From: Desulfolucanica intricata
GTDB taxonomy: Bacteria > Bacillota > Desulfotomaculia > Desulfotomaculales > Desulfofarciminaceae
Length of the DNA stretch: 43,690 nt
Reading direction: 5' to 3'
NCBI RefSeq assembly: GCF_001592105.1
Contig: NZ_BCWE01000024.1
Span: 1-43,690 of the forward strand
The notes beneath the pieces were generated by a model. The model made no database searches, was not told the DNA's origin, and saw only the letters and a program-made list of their open reading frames with translations. Shown here in pieces: positions 33,098 through 42,055 of this stretch (position 1 is its first letter; the number at the start of each line of letters is the position of its first letter). A program made the translations under genes and the position numbers.

Positions 33098-34402
33098 ATG
33101 CATAAACCAGTAATTAAGGTTGCCTTGTTAGGGCTGGGAACAATTGGTGGCGGAGTATATAAAGTACTAAATAAAAACAGTGAAATTATTAAACAAAGAA
33201 TTAATTCTAAAATAGAAGTTGCAAAAGTTTTAGAGAAGAACATTTCTCGCTGCCTTGAATTGGGTGTAAATAAAGATTTAATAGCAAATAACATAGATGA
33301 GATTGTTAACGATCAGGAAATTGATATTGTGATTGAGTTGATGGGTGGGATTGAACCCGCTCGTGAATTTGTATTAAAGGCGCTTAATAATGGAAAAAGT
33401 GTAGTAACTGCTAATAAAGATATGATTGCCTTACACGGTAAAGAATTATATGCTGCTGCAGAAGATAATAATGTGGATTTGTTGTTTGAAGCAAGTGTGG
33501 GTGGTGGGATTCCTATTATTCGGCCGTTAAAACAATGTTTAGCAGCAAACCATATCCAAGAAGTAATGGGCATTGTTAACGGGACCACTAATTATATGTT
33601 AGAAAAAATGAGTAATGAGGGGTTAGACTTTGACGTAGTTCTAAAAGAAGCCCAGGATAAGGGATATGCTGAAGCAAACCCTAGTTCTGACATTGAAGGT
33701 TTTGATGCGGCAAGAAAAGTAGCAATTTTAGCGTCTATCGCTTTTAACACCAGGATAACTGTAAATGAGGTATATGTAGAAGGAATTTCTCGTATTACTG
33801 CAGAAGATATTTCTTATGCCAGTGAATTACATTATGTTGTAAAGCTTCTCGGAATAGCTAAAGAAACAGAGGAAGGTATTGAAGTTAGGGTTCATCCGGT
33901 ATTTATTCCCAAACAACATCCATTGGCTTCTGTAGGTGATGTTTTTAATGCTATCTTTGTAAGAGGTGATGCAGTAGGAGATACAATGTTCTATGGCCGG
34001 GGTGCCGGGGAATTGCCTACTGCCAGTGCTGTTGTAGCAGATGTTATGGATGCAGCACGTCGCCTGAATAATAATGTGCAGGGACTTATTAGCTGTACTT
34101 GTTTTGAAGATAAACCTGTAAAGCCAATTGGAAAGATATTCAGTAAATATTACATTCGCCTGCAAGTTGCGGATCGACCTGGCGTTTTGGCAAGCATAGC
34201 TTTTGAGTTTGGTAAGCATGAGGTTAGCTTGGCCTCGGTATTGCAAAAGCATACTTTAGGTGACTCAGCTGAGATTGTGTTAATTACGCACAAGGTTCAG
34301 GAACAGAATTTAAGAGATTCACTGGAAAAATTACAGTTGTTGGATACAGTGCATGAAGTATCAAACGTAATTAGAGTTGAGGACGAAGAAGAAATAATAT
34401 AA
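33098..34402 (+). CDS. hom: Homoserine dehydrogenase
   Basis: Hom reduces aspartate semialdehyde to homoserine, the branch step to threonine and methionine. It has 434 residues. The NAD(P) site GLGTIGGGVYKVL is at the start, then VTANKDMIALHG, FEASVGGGIPIIRPL and the catalytic part NGTTNYML through GYAEANPSSDIEGFDAARK (cited in pieces). A C-terminal ACT domain (about 350-430, RLQVADRPGVLASIAFEFG) should allow feedback control. The ATG follows AGGGGG, 17 bases after pheB. Identification is firm. Confidence 0.96.
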   Translation: MHKPVIKVALLGLGTIGGGVYKVLNKNSEIIKQRINSKIEVAKVLEKNISRCLELGVNKDLIANNIDEIVNDQEIDIVIELMGGIEPAREFVLKALNNGKSVVTANKDMIALHGKELYAAAEDNNVDLLFEASVGGGIPIIRPLKQCLAANHIQEVMGIVNGTTNYMLEKMSNEGLDFDVVLKEAQDKGYAEANPSSDIEGFDAARKVAILASIAFNTRITVNEVYVEGISRITAEDISYASELHYVVKLLGIAKETEEGIEVRVHPVFIPKQHPLASVGDVFNAIFVRGDAVGDTMFYGRGAGELPTASAVVADVMDAARRLNNNVQGLISCTCFEDKPVKPIGKIFSKYYIRLQVADRPGVLASIAFEFGKHEVSLASVLQKHTLGDSAEIVLITHKVQEQNLRDSLEKLQLLDTVHEVSNVIRVEDEEEII

Positions 34403-34428
34403 TTATATTTATAACTGGGAGGAACAAA

Positions 34429-35331
34429 ATGATCTGTGTGCAGGTTCCTGCTACTGTAGCTAACCTTGGACCGGGATTTGATTGTCTGGGTATGGCTCTG
34501 GAATTTTATAATACTATTGAGGTTCATGAGATTTCCAGTGGACTTCATATAGATGTTCAAGGGGAAAGTGCAGCCATAATTCCCAGGGATGAGAACAATC
34601 TTGTCTTCCGGGCTGCCCAACGGGTTTTTCAACAAGTTGGATATAGGCCTACCGGACTTAAGTTCAGAATAATTAATAATGTTCCGGTAGGTAAAGGGTT
34701 AGGGAGTAGTGCTTCAGCGATAGTAGGTGGAATCATTGCTGCAAATCTCCTGTCAGGTGGAAATTTGAGAAATAAAGATTTAGTATCTATCGCTGCTGAG
34801 TTGGAAGGTCACCCGGATAATGTTGCTCCTGCTATTATCGGTGGGATAGTAGTTTCTGTTCCCAATGACGGCGACGTGAAATATATAAGGTTAACGTCAC
34901 CACCTCAATTAAAGTGTGTGGTGGCAGTTCCTGATTTTCATCTTTCTACGAAATTAGCACGAGAAGTACTTCCACAGCAAGTTAGTTTTAATGATGCGGT
35001 ATTTAATATAGGCCGGGTTGCTCTACTGGTGGCCGCACTGCAGCAAGGTGATTTAAGTATGTTAGGCGTAGCTATGGAGGATCGACTTCATCAGGGATGC
35101 CGCTCCGGCTTAATCCCGGGAATGAAGAAGGTTATGGCTGCAGCCAAATTAGCCGGTGCACGAGGCGTGACTTTGAGCGGAGCCGGACCAACTTTAATTG
35201 CTTTTGCTGATAGCAACCTGGAGCTAATTGCTCAGGTAATGCGAGACACCTTTAGACAAAATGGTGTGAATGCTAAAGTATTTATAATTAATCCCAGCCC
35301 GGTAGGGGCCAGGGCTTTACATTGTAAATAA
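34429..35331 (+). CDS. thrB: Homoserine kinase
   Basis: ThrB phosphorylates homoserine for threonine synthesis. It is a GHMP kinase of 300 residues. Motif 1 is VPATVANLGPGFDCLGMAL (residues 4-22), the ATP-binding motif 2 is PVGKGLGSSASAIVGG, and motif 3 is GVTLSGAGPTLIAF. The ATG follows GGGAGG, 26 bases after hom. thrC (threonine synthase), usually nearby, is not in this window. Identification is firm. Confidence 0.96.
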   Translation: MICVQVPATVANLGPGFDCLGMALEFYNTIEVHEISSGLHIDVQGESAAIIPRDENNLVFRAAQRVFQQVGYRPTGLKFRIINNVPVGKGLGSSASAIVGGIIAANLLSGGNLRNKDLVSIAAELEGHPDNVAPAIIGGIVVSVPNDGDVKYIRLTSPPQLKCVVAVPDFHLSTKLAREVLPQQVSFNDAVFNIGRVALLVAALQQGDLSMLGVAMEDRLHQGCRSGLIPGMKKVMAAAKLAGARGVTLSGAGPTLIAFADSNLELIAQVMRDTFRQNGVNAKVFIINPSPVGARALHCK

Positions 35332-35365
35332 GAGAGGTAATAGAGAAGAAAGTAGGGGAGCTTTA

Positions 35366-36604
35366 ATGCTGATTGTGCAAAAGTATGGTGGCAGTTCTGT
35401 AGCTGACCCGGAGTGTATTAAAAGGGTTGCCCGGCGAGTTGTTGATTTAAAAAAACAAGGTCATGATATGGTTGTTGTAGTGTCCGCAATGGGTGATACC
35501 ACAGATGAATTAATTGACTTGGTTAAGGAGATTACCGATGACCCGCCGGAGCGGGAAATGGATATGCTTCTTTCGACCGGTGAACAAGTTTCAATTGCAT
35601 TGTTAGCAATGGCTATAAAAGCCCTGGGGGAAAAAGTTATTTCCTTAAACGGGGCCCAAGTTGGCATTGTTACTGATAATATTCATACTAAGGCTAAAAT
35701 TATTGATATTCATACCGAGCGGCTGAAAGCTGAATTAAATGCAGGAAACATTGTCGTTGTGGCAGGTTTTCAAGGAATAACTATGAAAAGTGATATTACT
35801 ACCCTGGGCCGTGGGGGTTCGGATACTTCGGCAGTTGCCTTAGCTGCTGCTTTACGGGCCGACACCTGTGAGATATATACCGACGTTGATGGTGTATATA
35901 CTGCAGATCCAAGGATAGTTCCTAATGCCAGGAAATTAGATGTTATTTCCTTTGATGAAATGTTAGAACTGGCTCACCTTGGGGCAGCAGTTTTGCATCC
36001 CCGGTCAGTGGAATTAGCCAAACTTTACAAAGTACCGCTGCATGTACGTTCAAGTTTTAACCATAACCTTGGTACTGTGCTCAAGGAGGTAGAAGATATG
36101 GAAAATCTGCAAGTAGTGACCGGGGTGGCCCATGATTTAAACGTAGCTAAAATTGGTCTTTTTGACGTTCCCGATGAACCCGGTGTAGCAATGAATATTT
36201 TTAAAGCCTTAGCAGAGGCGAACATAAATGTAGATGTTATTGTGCAGAGTGCTATGCGAAATAATGTAAACGACATTGCTTTTACTATAGCTCATAACGA
36301 ACTTAAGAAAACTCTCGCTGTAGTAGAGGGTATTCAAGATTCAGTAGGATTTAAAGGATATACTTATGATGAGAATGTATCCAAGGTATCGATAGTCGGT
36401 GCCGGAATGGCCAGTAATTATGGTGTTGCTGCAGATATGTTTGAAGCATTGGCTGAAGAAAACATTAATATAGAAATGATTACTACGTCTGATATTAAAA
36501 TTTCCTGTATTATTAAGGCAAGTGACACTGAAAAAGCAGTTAATGCATTGCATAAAAAGTTTTCTTTAGATGATAAAAATGTAGATTGTTTAGTAAGTGC
36601 TTAA
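35366..36604 (+). CDS. lysC: Aspartate kinase
   Basis: LysC phosphorylates aspartate, the first step for lysine, threonine, methionine and diaminopimelate. It has 412 residues. The kinase part has KYGGSSVAD (5-13), LLSTGEQVS, GFQGIT and the TLGRGGSDTSAVALAAAL motif. Two C-terminal ACT domains (about 265-335 and 345-410) bind feedback inhibitors. An internal in-frame ATG after AAGGAGG (about 36098) precedes the ACT region (MENLQVVTGVAH), so a separate small regulatory subunit could be made from it, as in Bacillus LysC. The operon ends here with a terminator. Confidence 0.96.
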   Translation: MLIVQKYGGSSVADPECIKRVARRVVDLKKQGHDMVVVVSAMGDTTDELIDLVKEITDDPPEREMDMLLSTGEQVSIALLAMAIKALGEKVISLNGAQVGIVTDNIHTKAKIIDIHTERLKAELNAGNIVVVAGFQGITMKSDITTLGRGGSDTSAVALAAALRADTCEIYTDVDGVYTADPRIVPNARKLDVISFDEMLELAHLGAAVLHPRSVELAKLYKVPLHVRSSFNHNLGTVLKEVEDMENLQVVTGVAHDLNVAKIGLFDVPDEPGVAMNIFKALAEANINVDVIVQSAMRNNVNDIAFTIAHNELKKTLAVVEGIQDSVGFKGYTYDENVSKVSIVGAGMASNYGVAADMFEALAEENINIEMITTSDIKISCIIKASDTEKAVNALHKKFSLDDKNVDCLVSA

Positions 36605-36631
36605 TCATTAAAGCCTAAACTTTTGGGTATG

Positions 36632-36660
36632 GAAAAATCCCCTGCACGGGGATTTTTCTA
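36632..36660 (+). terminator. Terminator of the pheB-lysC operon
   Basis: GAAAAATCCCC (36632-36642) pairs with GGGGATTTTTC (36648-36658), loop of 5, then TAATTT. Confidence 0.9.
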
Positions 36661-36749
36661 ATTTAAATAAAATATTATGTGTATTAATTGCACCACGTTA
36701 ATCAATTTGCTATTCTATTATAGGTGGTTAAACCCGCGAGGTAGTTTTT

Positions 36750-37040
36750 ATGAAACCTTACTTAAAAGGGAGGCTGAAAATCTTAAAAAAATTTTCAAAT
36801 TATAAAAATGTTCAACATATATAAATAGCTTTTAGAGGAAATTGAAGACGAAAAGTTTAGAAGTAATACCATTGAGAGATGCTGTTACTGTAGGTGTATT
36901 TGATATAAAAAATATTGACTATTGCTGAACAAAAAGGCCTGAATACAGTACTGGACGGTACAAATGCGGACGAAGATCGGGTTTTCAGGCCAGGTACACA
37001 GGTCATTCAAAAACTGTTTTCGCAGTGGGAGTATGAATGA
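36750..37040 (+). pseudogene. larE: Decayed larE (ATP-dependent sacrificial sulfur transferase)
   Basis: Three pieces in three frames match LarE in order. Piece 1 (36750-36824, ATG with a weak ribosome binding site) reads KGRLKILKKFSNYKNV, like the LarE start, but stops where the AFSGGVDS PP-loop should come. Piece 2 (about 36829-36903) reads EIEDEKFRSNTIERCCYC, matching the RCYYC region. Piece 3 (36909-37040) reads TIAEQKGLNTVLDGTNADED and RVFRPG, matching the DGTNADD-x-x-x-x-RPG motif. The ATP site and the C-terminal half with the sacrificial Cys are missing. LarE supplies sulfur for the nickel-pincer cofactor of lactate racemase, and larB follows directly. Confidence 0.72.
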
Positions 37041-37062
37041 TTAGTTATAGTGGGGCGAAGCT

Positions 37063-37815
37063 ATGGATACATATGGTTTAAAGGAATTCTTAACAAACGT
37101 AAAAAGCGGACTCATAAGTATTGAAGAAGCCGCCGAAAAAATTAAGCATTTAGCTTACCAGGATTTGGGCTTTGCAAAGGTAGACTTACACCGGAATATA
37201 CGCAAAGGATTCCCGGAAGTTGTTTATTGTGCCGGTAAGACGGTGGAACAAGTTGTTGCTATCCTTAAGGTCTTGACAAGCAAATACAAAAACATTCTTG
37301 CTACCAGGGCAGTTAAAGAAACGTTTTTGGAAGTGAAAAAGGAAATACCAATAGCTCAGTATCACGAAGTTCCCAAACTTATTACTATTCAACAAGAAAA
37401 GCAGCAGTTAACAGGCTGTATTTTAGTAGTTTGTGCCGGTACTTCCGACCTGCCGGTAGCAGAGGAAGCTGCCATTACTGCGGAAATGATGGGTAACCGT
37501 GTAGAGCGTCTTTATGACGTGGGTGTTGCCGGAATTCACCGATTATTATTAAATGAAGAAAAACTCTATGCTGCCCGGGTAATTATCGTTGTAGCCGGAA
37601 TGGAAGGTGCATTAGCCAGCGTAGTTGGGGGATTAGTAGACAAACCTGTTATTGCGGTGCCAACCAGTGTAGGCTACGGAGCAAGTTTTAACGGGCTGGC
37701 GGCATTATTATGTATGTTAAACAGCTGTGCTTCCGGAGTAACTGTAGTTAATATTGATAACGGCTTTGGTGCCGGTTATGCAGCAGCTTTAATAAATAAG
37801 CTTGAAGAAAAATAA
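37063..37815 (+). CDS. larB: Nickel-pincer cofactor biosynthesis protein LarB
   Basis: LarB carboxylates the pyridinium ring of nicotinic acid adenine dinucleotide and hydrolyses it, the first step toward the nickel-pincer cofactor of lactate racemase. It has 250 residues. The N-terminal DLGFAKVDLHRNIRKGFPEV and the PurE-like domain (VCAGTSDLPVAEEAA, GVAGIHRLL, GMEGALASVVGGLV, VPTSVGYG) match LarB, cited in short parts. The ATG follows a weak GGGGCGAAG. The larE just upstream is degraded and no larC follows, so the pathway is incomplete here. The gene itself looks intact. Confidence 0.92.
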   Translation: MDTYGLKEFLTNVKSGLISIEEAAEKIKHLAYQDLGFAKVDLHRNIRKGFPEVVYCAGKTVEQVVAILKVLTSKYKNILATRAVKETFLEVKKEIPIAQYHEVPKLITIQQEKQQLTGCILVVCAGTSDLPVAEEAAITAEMMGNRVERLYDVGVAGIHRLLLNEEKLYAARVIIVVAGMEGALASVVGGLVDKPVIAVPTSVGYGASFNGLAALLCMLNSCASGVTVVNIDNGFGAGYAAALINKLEEK

Positions 37816-37971
37816 AAACAGTTATTATGTATAAAAAGAATTAAATTGTTTATAATATATCTTAGTGTTTAATTAATCTTTAAAACAACTTTTTCCATAA
37901 TAATTAAAGGATAGATATCCCTCCTGTGGGATAAACTAAGGCACACTTCGCGAATTATTCTTTCATTTTAG

Positions 37972-37997
37972 AGCCCACCTTTTAGGTGGGCTAATTT
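37972..37997. terminator. Shared terminator between larB and the coiled-coil gene
   Basis: AGCCCACCT (37972-37980) pairs with AGGTGGGCT (37984-37992) around TTT. On the + strand AATTTTTAA follows, so it should end larB; it also lies right after the minus-strand gene's stop. A smaller hairpin, TATCCC/GGGATA, lies about 45 bases upstream. Confidence 0.75.
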
Positions 37998-38195
37998 TTA
38001 ACTTTCCAATTGTTTTTTTAAGGCAGCAATTTTTTCTTTAATGGCATTTATCTCCTGTTCAAACTTAGCTACAGTAACCCCGGGAACATGAATTGATGTT
38101 TTAGCTAACACAAATTCTCTTTCTTCTAAGATATCTTCTAATTCTTCCTCTAATTCTAGTATTTTCTGTTCAAGTTCCTCCTTATTTTTTGTCAT
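37998..38195 (-). CDS. Small coiled-coil protein (65 aa)
   Basis: This 65-residue protein on the minus strand is nearly all coiled coil: residues 3-30 (KEELEQKILELEEELEDILEE) and 45-64 (EQEINAIKEKIAALKKQL) are Glu/Lys-rich heptads joined by the short segment IHVPGVTVAK. It has a perfect AGGAGGG ribosome binding site. I do not recognise a named family, though the size recalls small Firmicute coiled-coil proteins. It is divergently arranged from rlmD. The function is unknown. Confidence 0.75.
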   Translation of the reverse strand: MTKNKEELEQKILELEEELEDILEEREFVLAKTSIHVPGVTVAKFEQEINAIKEKIAALKKQLES

Positions 38196-38328
38196 TATTA
38201 CCCTCCTAAGCTGTTGTTTAATTATATATAATCAAATATTTTAATAAAATTCAATATTCATATCAAAATACTTTATAAATTGTAACCAAAATGACACTCT
38301 AAATTTTTCTATAAAGGAGATATTTATT

Positions 38329-39711
38329 ATGTCCGGTAGGTTAGCCCCTGTAAAAGTCAATGATATAATTGCTATTGAAATTAATGATATTAATCACCAA
38401 GGGGAAGGAGTCGGCCGCTATCACGATTTTGCTGTGTTTGTTCCTTCTACTTCACCGGGAGAGAAAATATCAGCGAGGATTACTGAAGTGAAAAAAAGTT
38501 TTGCCAGGGGGAGATTAGTTGAAATATTAGATAAGTCTGTTGACAGATGTGAACCAAATTGTCAAGAGCATATACAATGTGGTGGATGCCATCTGCAGCA
38601 TATAAATTACTCACTGCAATTGGAGTTGAAAAGAAAGTTGGTGCAAGATAACATAAAACGTATCGGTGGTTTAAAAGATGTTCCCGTGTTGCCGACAATC
38701 GGTATGGATATTCCCTGGCATTATCGAAATAAAGTGCAGCTGCAGGTAGGATCAAGAGATAAAAAAATTATACTGGGCTTTTATGCAGTAGGTTCACACG
38801 AATTGGTCAAAGATTCCGGACAGTGCGGAATTGTTAATGAAAGATTAAATGAAATAATTTTAATACTTGAAGAGCTTTTAAAAAAATACCATGTAAGACC
38901 ATTTAATTGGGAAAATAAGACCGGCCTGCTGCGTCATGTTATATTACGTATTGCTATTAAATCCGGTCAGGTAATGTTGATTTTAGTAACGGTCTCAAAA
39001 GAATGGCCTGAACAGAAAATTTTTTGTAATGAATTAAGGCATAGGTGTCCGGATATTGTATCAATTATAAGAATTATTAATAAAGGTAACAATCGCCTGG
39101 CAACCGGTCAGAAAACTATATTACTGTCAGGTAAAGAAACGATTACTGACTATATTGACGGGCTGGCCTTTGATATTTCTGCCCTTTCATTTTATCAAAT
39201 TAACCCGATACAAACATTAAAACTATATGATAAAGCCCGGGAGTATGCACGACTGTCCGGAAGTGAAACAGTAATTGACGCTTATTGCGGTATAGGAACG
39301 GTAGCCTTATATTTGTCCCGGTATGCAGCAAGGGTCATTGGCTTAGAACAAGTATCCGGGGCAGTAAAAGATGCAAAAAATAATGCCGCCACAAATAATA
39401 TTAATAATACAGAATTTCAATGTGGTACTGTAGAAAAGTTATTACCTGCTATGGCAAAAGAACAATTATTTCCTGAGGTAATTATATTAGATCCACCACG
39501 GCAGGGCTGTAAACCCAGTGTTCTTGACGCTATTGCCAAAATGAAAGTTTCCAGAGTAGTTTACATTTCCTGTAATCCTTCTACTCTGGCCAGAGATATG
39601 AGAATACTGTCAGATCACGGTTATAATGTGATAGAAGTACAGCCGGTAGATATGTTTCCTCAGACTGCACACGTGGAGTGCGTCACATTGATGTCAAAGG
39701 TTGAGAAATAA
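38329..39711 (+). CDS. rlmD: 23S rRNA (uracil-5-)-methyltransferase, RlmD/RlmCD type
   Basis: This SAM-dependent enzyme methylates C5 of a uridine in 23S rRNA. It has 460 residues. An N-terminal TRAM RNA-binding domain is at about 8-66. A cysteine cluster (CEPNCQEHIQCGGC, about 76-89) probably binds a 4Fe-4S centre. The methyltransferase core has DAYCGIGTVALYLS, DPPRQGC and the catalytic Cys in SCNPSTLARD. The ATG follows AAAGGAGA. In Firmicutes one enzyme may do both U747 and U1939, so the exact target is inferred. It is followed by a long hairpin terminator. Confidence 0.92.
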   Translation: MSGRLAPVKVNDIIAIEINDINHQGEGVGRYHDFAVFVPSTSPGEKISARITEVKKSFARGRLVEILDKSVDRCEPNCQEHIQCGGCHLQHINYSLQLELKRKLVQDNIKRIGGLKDVPVLPTIGMDIPWHYRNKVQLQVGSRDKKIILGFYAVGSHELVKDSGQCGIVNERLNEIILILEELLKKYHVRPFNWENKTGLLRHVILRIAIKSGQVMLILVTVSKEWPEQKIFCNELRHRCPDIVSIIRIINKGNNRLATGQKTILLSGKETITDYIDGLAFDISALSFYQINPIQTLKLYDKAREYARLSGSETVIDAYCGIGTVALYLSRYAARVIGLEQVSGAVKDAKNNAATNNINNTEFQCGTVEKLLPAMAKEQLFPEVIILDPPRQGCKPSVLDAIAKMKVSRVVYISCNPSTLARDMRILSDHGYNVIEVQPVDMFPQTAHVECVTLMSKVEK

Positions 39712-39733
39712 AAAACTGAAAAGCTTGTAAATA

Positions 39734-39809
39734 AAGGGTTTCCAGACATTTAGTTTTTCTCGAGGCCGATCTGCCGGATGTGGCAATGTCAGGAAACCCT
39801 TATTTTATT
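39734..39809 (+). terminator. Long imperfect hairpin after rlmD
   Basis: AAGGGTTTCC-A-GACAT (39734-39749) pairs with ATGTC-A-GGAAACCCTT (39786-39801), with one A/A mismatch and a 36-base loop. ATTTTATTATTT follows. It probably ends rlmD. The large loop is unusual and may be a remnant of a small repeat element. Confidence 0.65.
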
Positions 39810-39915
39810 ATTTACGGGAACATATCAACCACCCTGGAAATTTATAGTTGAGTTACCAGATTAGATAACCGCCTTTTTTGCGGGGGGTTGAGGATACAGG
39901 ATGGATATATTACTG

Positions 39916-39923
39916 CTTATTAT
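39916..39923. repeat. Left target-site duplication of the IS66 element
   Basis: CTTATTAT immediately precedes the left terminal repeat and is repeated exactly at 42465-42472. Eight bases is the known duplication length for the IS66 family. Confidence 0.93.
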
Positions 39924-39947
39924 GTAAGCGTCAAACTGCGCACACAT
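39924..39947. repeat. IS66 left terminal inverted repeat
   Basis: GTAAGCGTCAAAC then TGCG then CACACAT. The right end has AGTA in place of TGCG, giving 21 of 24 matches. Confidence 0.93.
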
Positions 39948-39970
39948 TAACATTAAAAAAGCTCCGCCCC

Positions 39971-41587
39971 TTATAGAGCCGAGCCTTGTGATTTTTTATT
40001 CTGCTGTTTGCAATCTTCCGGAAGTTTATCCGACCACGGCATGAAGTCATTCAGTATTTCTGGCTTATTTTTAAAATCTATGTTTGGAAGCTTTTCAAAT
40101 AAATAAGTCAGATAATTAACTGGTTTTAAGTTATTTTCCTTTGCAGTTTCAATAATGCTGTAAATAACTGCACTGGCCTTGGCACCTTTTAGAGTGTTGC
40201 TAAATAAACAATTACCTCGACCGATCACAAAAGGTCGTATGCTGCGTTCGGCGCGGTTATTACTGATTTCCAGTCTGCCGTCTAATAAATAGTTTTCGAG
40301 GTATTTCCATTGTTCCAGTGTATAGTGAATTGCTTTACCTAATGCTGATTTTGGTAAGACTATGTCTTTAGTTTTTTGAAGCCATGCCAAAAAAGCATCA
40401 AGAATAGGCTTACTTAGTTCAAGACGCTTATTATAACGTTCTTCTATTGTACAATCGGAAAGTTTCCTTTCCACTTCAAAAAGCAAGTTGCAAAATTCCA
40501 GTCCCTCCAGTGCCTTTGACCCAGCCTGTTCCTGCTTACTAAGGGATTTTAGACTTTCGTCAAATTTCCTTCGTGCGTGAGCGAGGCAACCAACTACAGT
40601 GATATCTTCGGGCAGATTGTGGTATCCACTGTAGCCATCAGTATTTAGAAAGCCTTTAAACCCTGATAGGAACCGCTTAGGGTGTGAACTGGAGCGGGTT
40701 TGCTGGTATTCATACAGGATAACCGGTGGAGCATACTTGCCAGTGCGGTATAACCACATATAACTGTTTGTGTTTGCTTTCCGCCCTGGTTCCTTCAATA
40801 CTTGTAAAGTGGTCTCATCAGCATGAAGAACTTCCTGCTCCAATAATGTTTGCCTCAGGGCATCGTATATAGGTTCCAGCCAATTCTGTGAACAGTGGAT
40901 CATCCAGTTTGCCATGTTCTGTCTGGAAATACTAATTCCATACCGGTCAAACTCCTTTTCCTGGCGGTATAAAGGCAACGCATTAACATATTTATTATTC
41001 ATAATCATTGCAACCAGGGAAGCTGAAGCAACACTCCCCTTGATAACCGGTTCCGGTGCCTGTGCCTTGATTGGTACGGATATATCAGTTTTTTCACAGT
41101 TGCGGCAGGCATAAATATACGCTACATGTTCCACTACCTTGAGCTGAGCTGGGATAACGACAAGTTCCCTGCGGATTTCTTTGCTCATGACGTGGAGTGG
41201 CTCACTGCACTTCGGGCAAATCTGTTTCTCTTCCGGCAGCTTATACTCAATGGTTTCAACAGGAAGACCGGCTAAGTCCTCATCTCGTTTACCCTTACGC
41301 TTTCTGCGCTTATATGTAACCTCTTCAAACTCCGGCTCTTCAGTTTTTAAGCCGGCTATATTTTCTGCCTCACTAAAGCAGAGAGACATTTGCCCATAGT
41401 TGGTTTTCTCACTGGAAGAACCGAATTGCTTTTGTTTGCCAAGACGGATTTGCTCCATCATCCAGTTCATTTTTTCATTTAATTCCTGGACTTGGTTGCG
41501 GAGCATAAGGCATTCATTCACTAATTCTTCCCTGCTATATTCGGTTAAATTTTTTTGTTGTTTTGTATTTTCGCTTGTTATTTTCAC
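39971..41587 (-). CDS. tnpC: IS66 family transposase TnpC
   Basis: This is the DDE transposase of the element, 538 residues. An N-terminal leucine-zipper-like helix (about 12-50) is followed by a zinc-finger region (CPKC, then CRNC) and the catalytic core: the first Asp in LHADETTLQ, the second in LNTDGYSGYH and the Glu in NNRAERSIRPFVIGRGNC (cited in parts). The C-terminal IS66 domain (TAKENNLKPVNYLTYLFEKLP) is complete. All key residues are present. The frame opens at ATG 41587; there are 114 bases between tnpB and tnpC. Confidence 0.95.
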   Translation of the reverse strand: MKITSENTKQQKNLTEYSREELVNECLMLRNQVQELNEKMNWMMEQIRLGKQKQFGSSSEKTNYGQMSLCFSEAENIAGLKTEEPEFEEVTYKRRKRKGKRDEDLAGLPVETIEYKLPEEKQICPKCSEPLHVMSKEIRRELVVIPAQLKVVEHVAYIYACRNCEKTDISVPIKAQAPEPVIKGSVASASLVAMIMNNKYVNALPLYRQEKEFDRYGISISRQNMANWMIHCSQNWLEPIYDALRQTLLEQEVLHADETTLQVLKEPGRKANTNSYMWLYRTGKYAPPVILYEYQQTRSSSHPKRFLSGFKGFLNTDGYSGYHNLPEDITVVGCLAHARRKFDESLKSLSKQEQAGSKALEGLEFCNLLFEVERKLSDCTIEERYNKRLELSKPILDAFLAWLQKTKDIVLPKSALGKAIHYTLEQWKYLENYLLDGRLEISNNRAERSIRPFVIGRGNCLFSNTLKGAKASAVIYSIIETAKENNLKPVNYLTYLFEKLPNIDFKNKPEILNDFMPWSDKLPEDCKQQNKKSQGSAL

Positions 41588-41701
41588 AGTATAAATTATA
41601 CCATATTTTGCTGAAAAATGATAGAAAAACAGGCACTAAAAATGCCGATAAAGTCAGTGCTTTCAAAGGTTTTTTGTTATAGTACTACCCTGTTTAAAGG
41701 G

Positions 41702-42055
41702 CTATATAGATCTTTTTACAGCAACCTCTTTTAATGCTTTTGGCTGATCTATTGACAGGCCATCCAATAACCAGCGAAATTCTCTGGTAGTGACTTTTTT
41801 GACCTCAGTCTTATCGTTTGGCCACTTAAACTTGCCTTGCTCCAGCCTTTTATAAAACAGCCAGAAGCCGTGGTATTCCCATTTCAAAATTTTAATTTTA
41901 TCTTTGTTTCGATTACAGAAGACAAAAAGACAGTTCGAGAAGGGATCTAAACGAAAACGTTGCTGCACGATAGCCGCCAGGCCATCAATGGATTTCCTCA
42001 AATCCGTACTGCCACAAGCCAAGTAAACCCTTTCTACACCGGTGTCGGTCAGCAT
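41702..42055 (-). CDS. tnpB: IS66 family accessory protein TnpB
   Basis: This is the 117-residue TnpB accessory protein of IS66 elements (not the RNA-guided nuclease of the same name). Typical motifs are VYLACGSTDLRKSIDGLA at the start, FVFCNRNKDKIKILKWEYHGFWLFYKRLE (cited here only as CNRNKDKIKIL and GFWLFYKRLEQG) and EFRWLLDGL near the end. It overlaps tnpA by 7 bases, so translation is coupled. It is required for transposition in family members tested. Confidence 0.94.
   Translation of the reverse strand: MLTDTGVERVYLACGSTDLRKSIDGLAAIVQQRFRLDPFSNCLFVFCNRNKDKIKILKWEYHGFWLFYKRLEQGKFKWPNDKTEVKKVTTREFRWLLDGLSIDQPKALKEVAVKRSI

Noticed and set aside
41702-42055. RNA-guided nuclease TnpB
   Set aside because: The gene is the IS66 accessory protein of that name (117 residues), with no RuvC motifs; the element is a DDE transposon.
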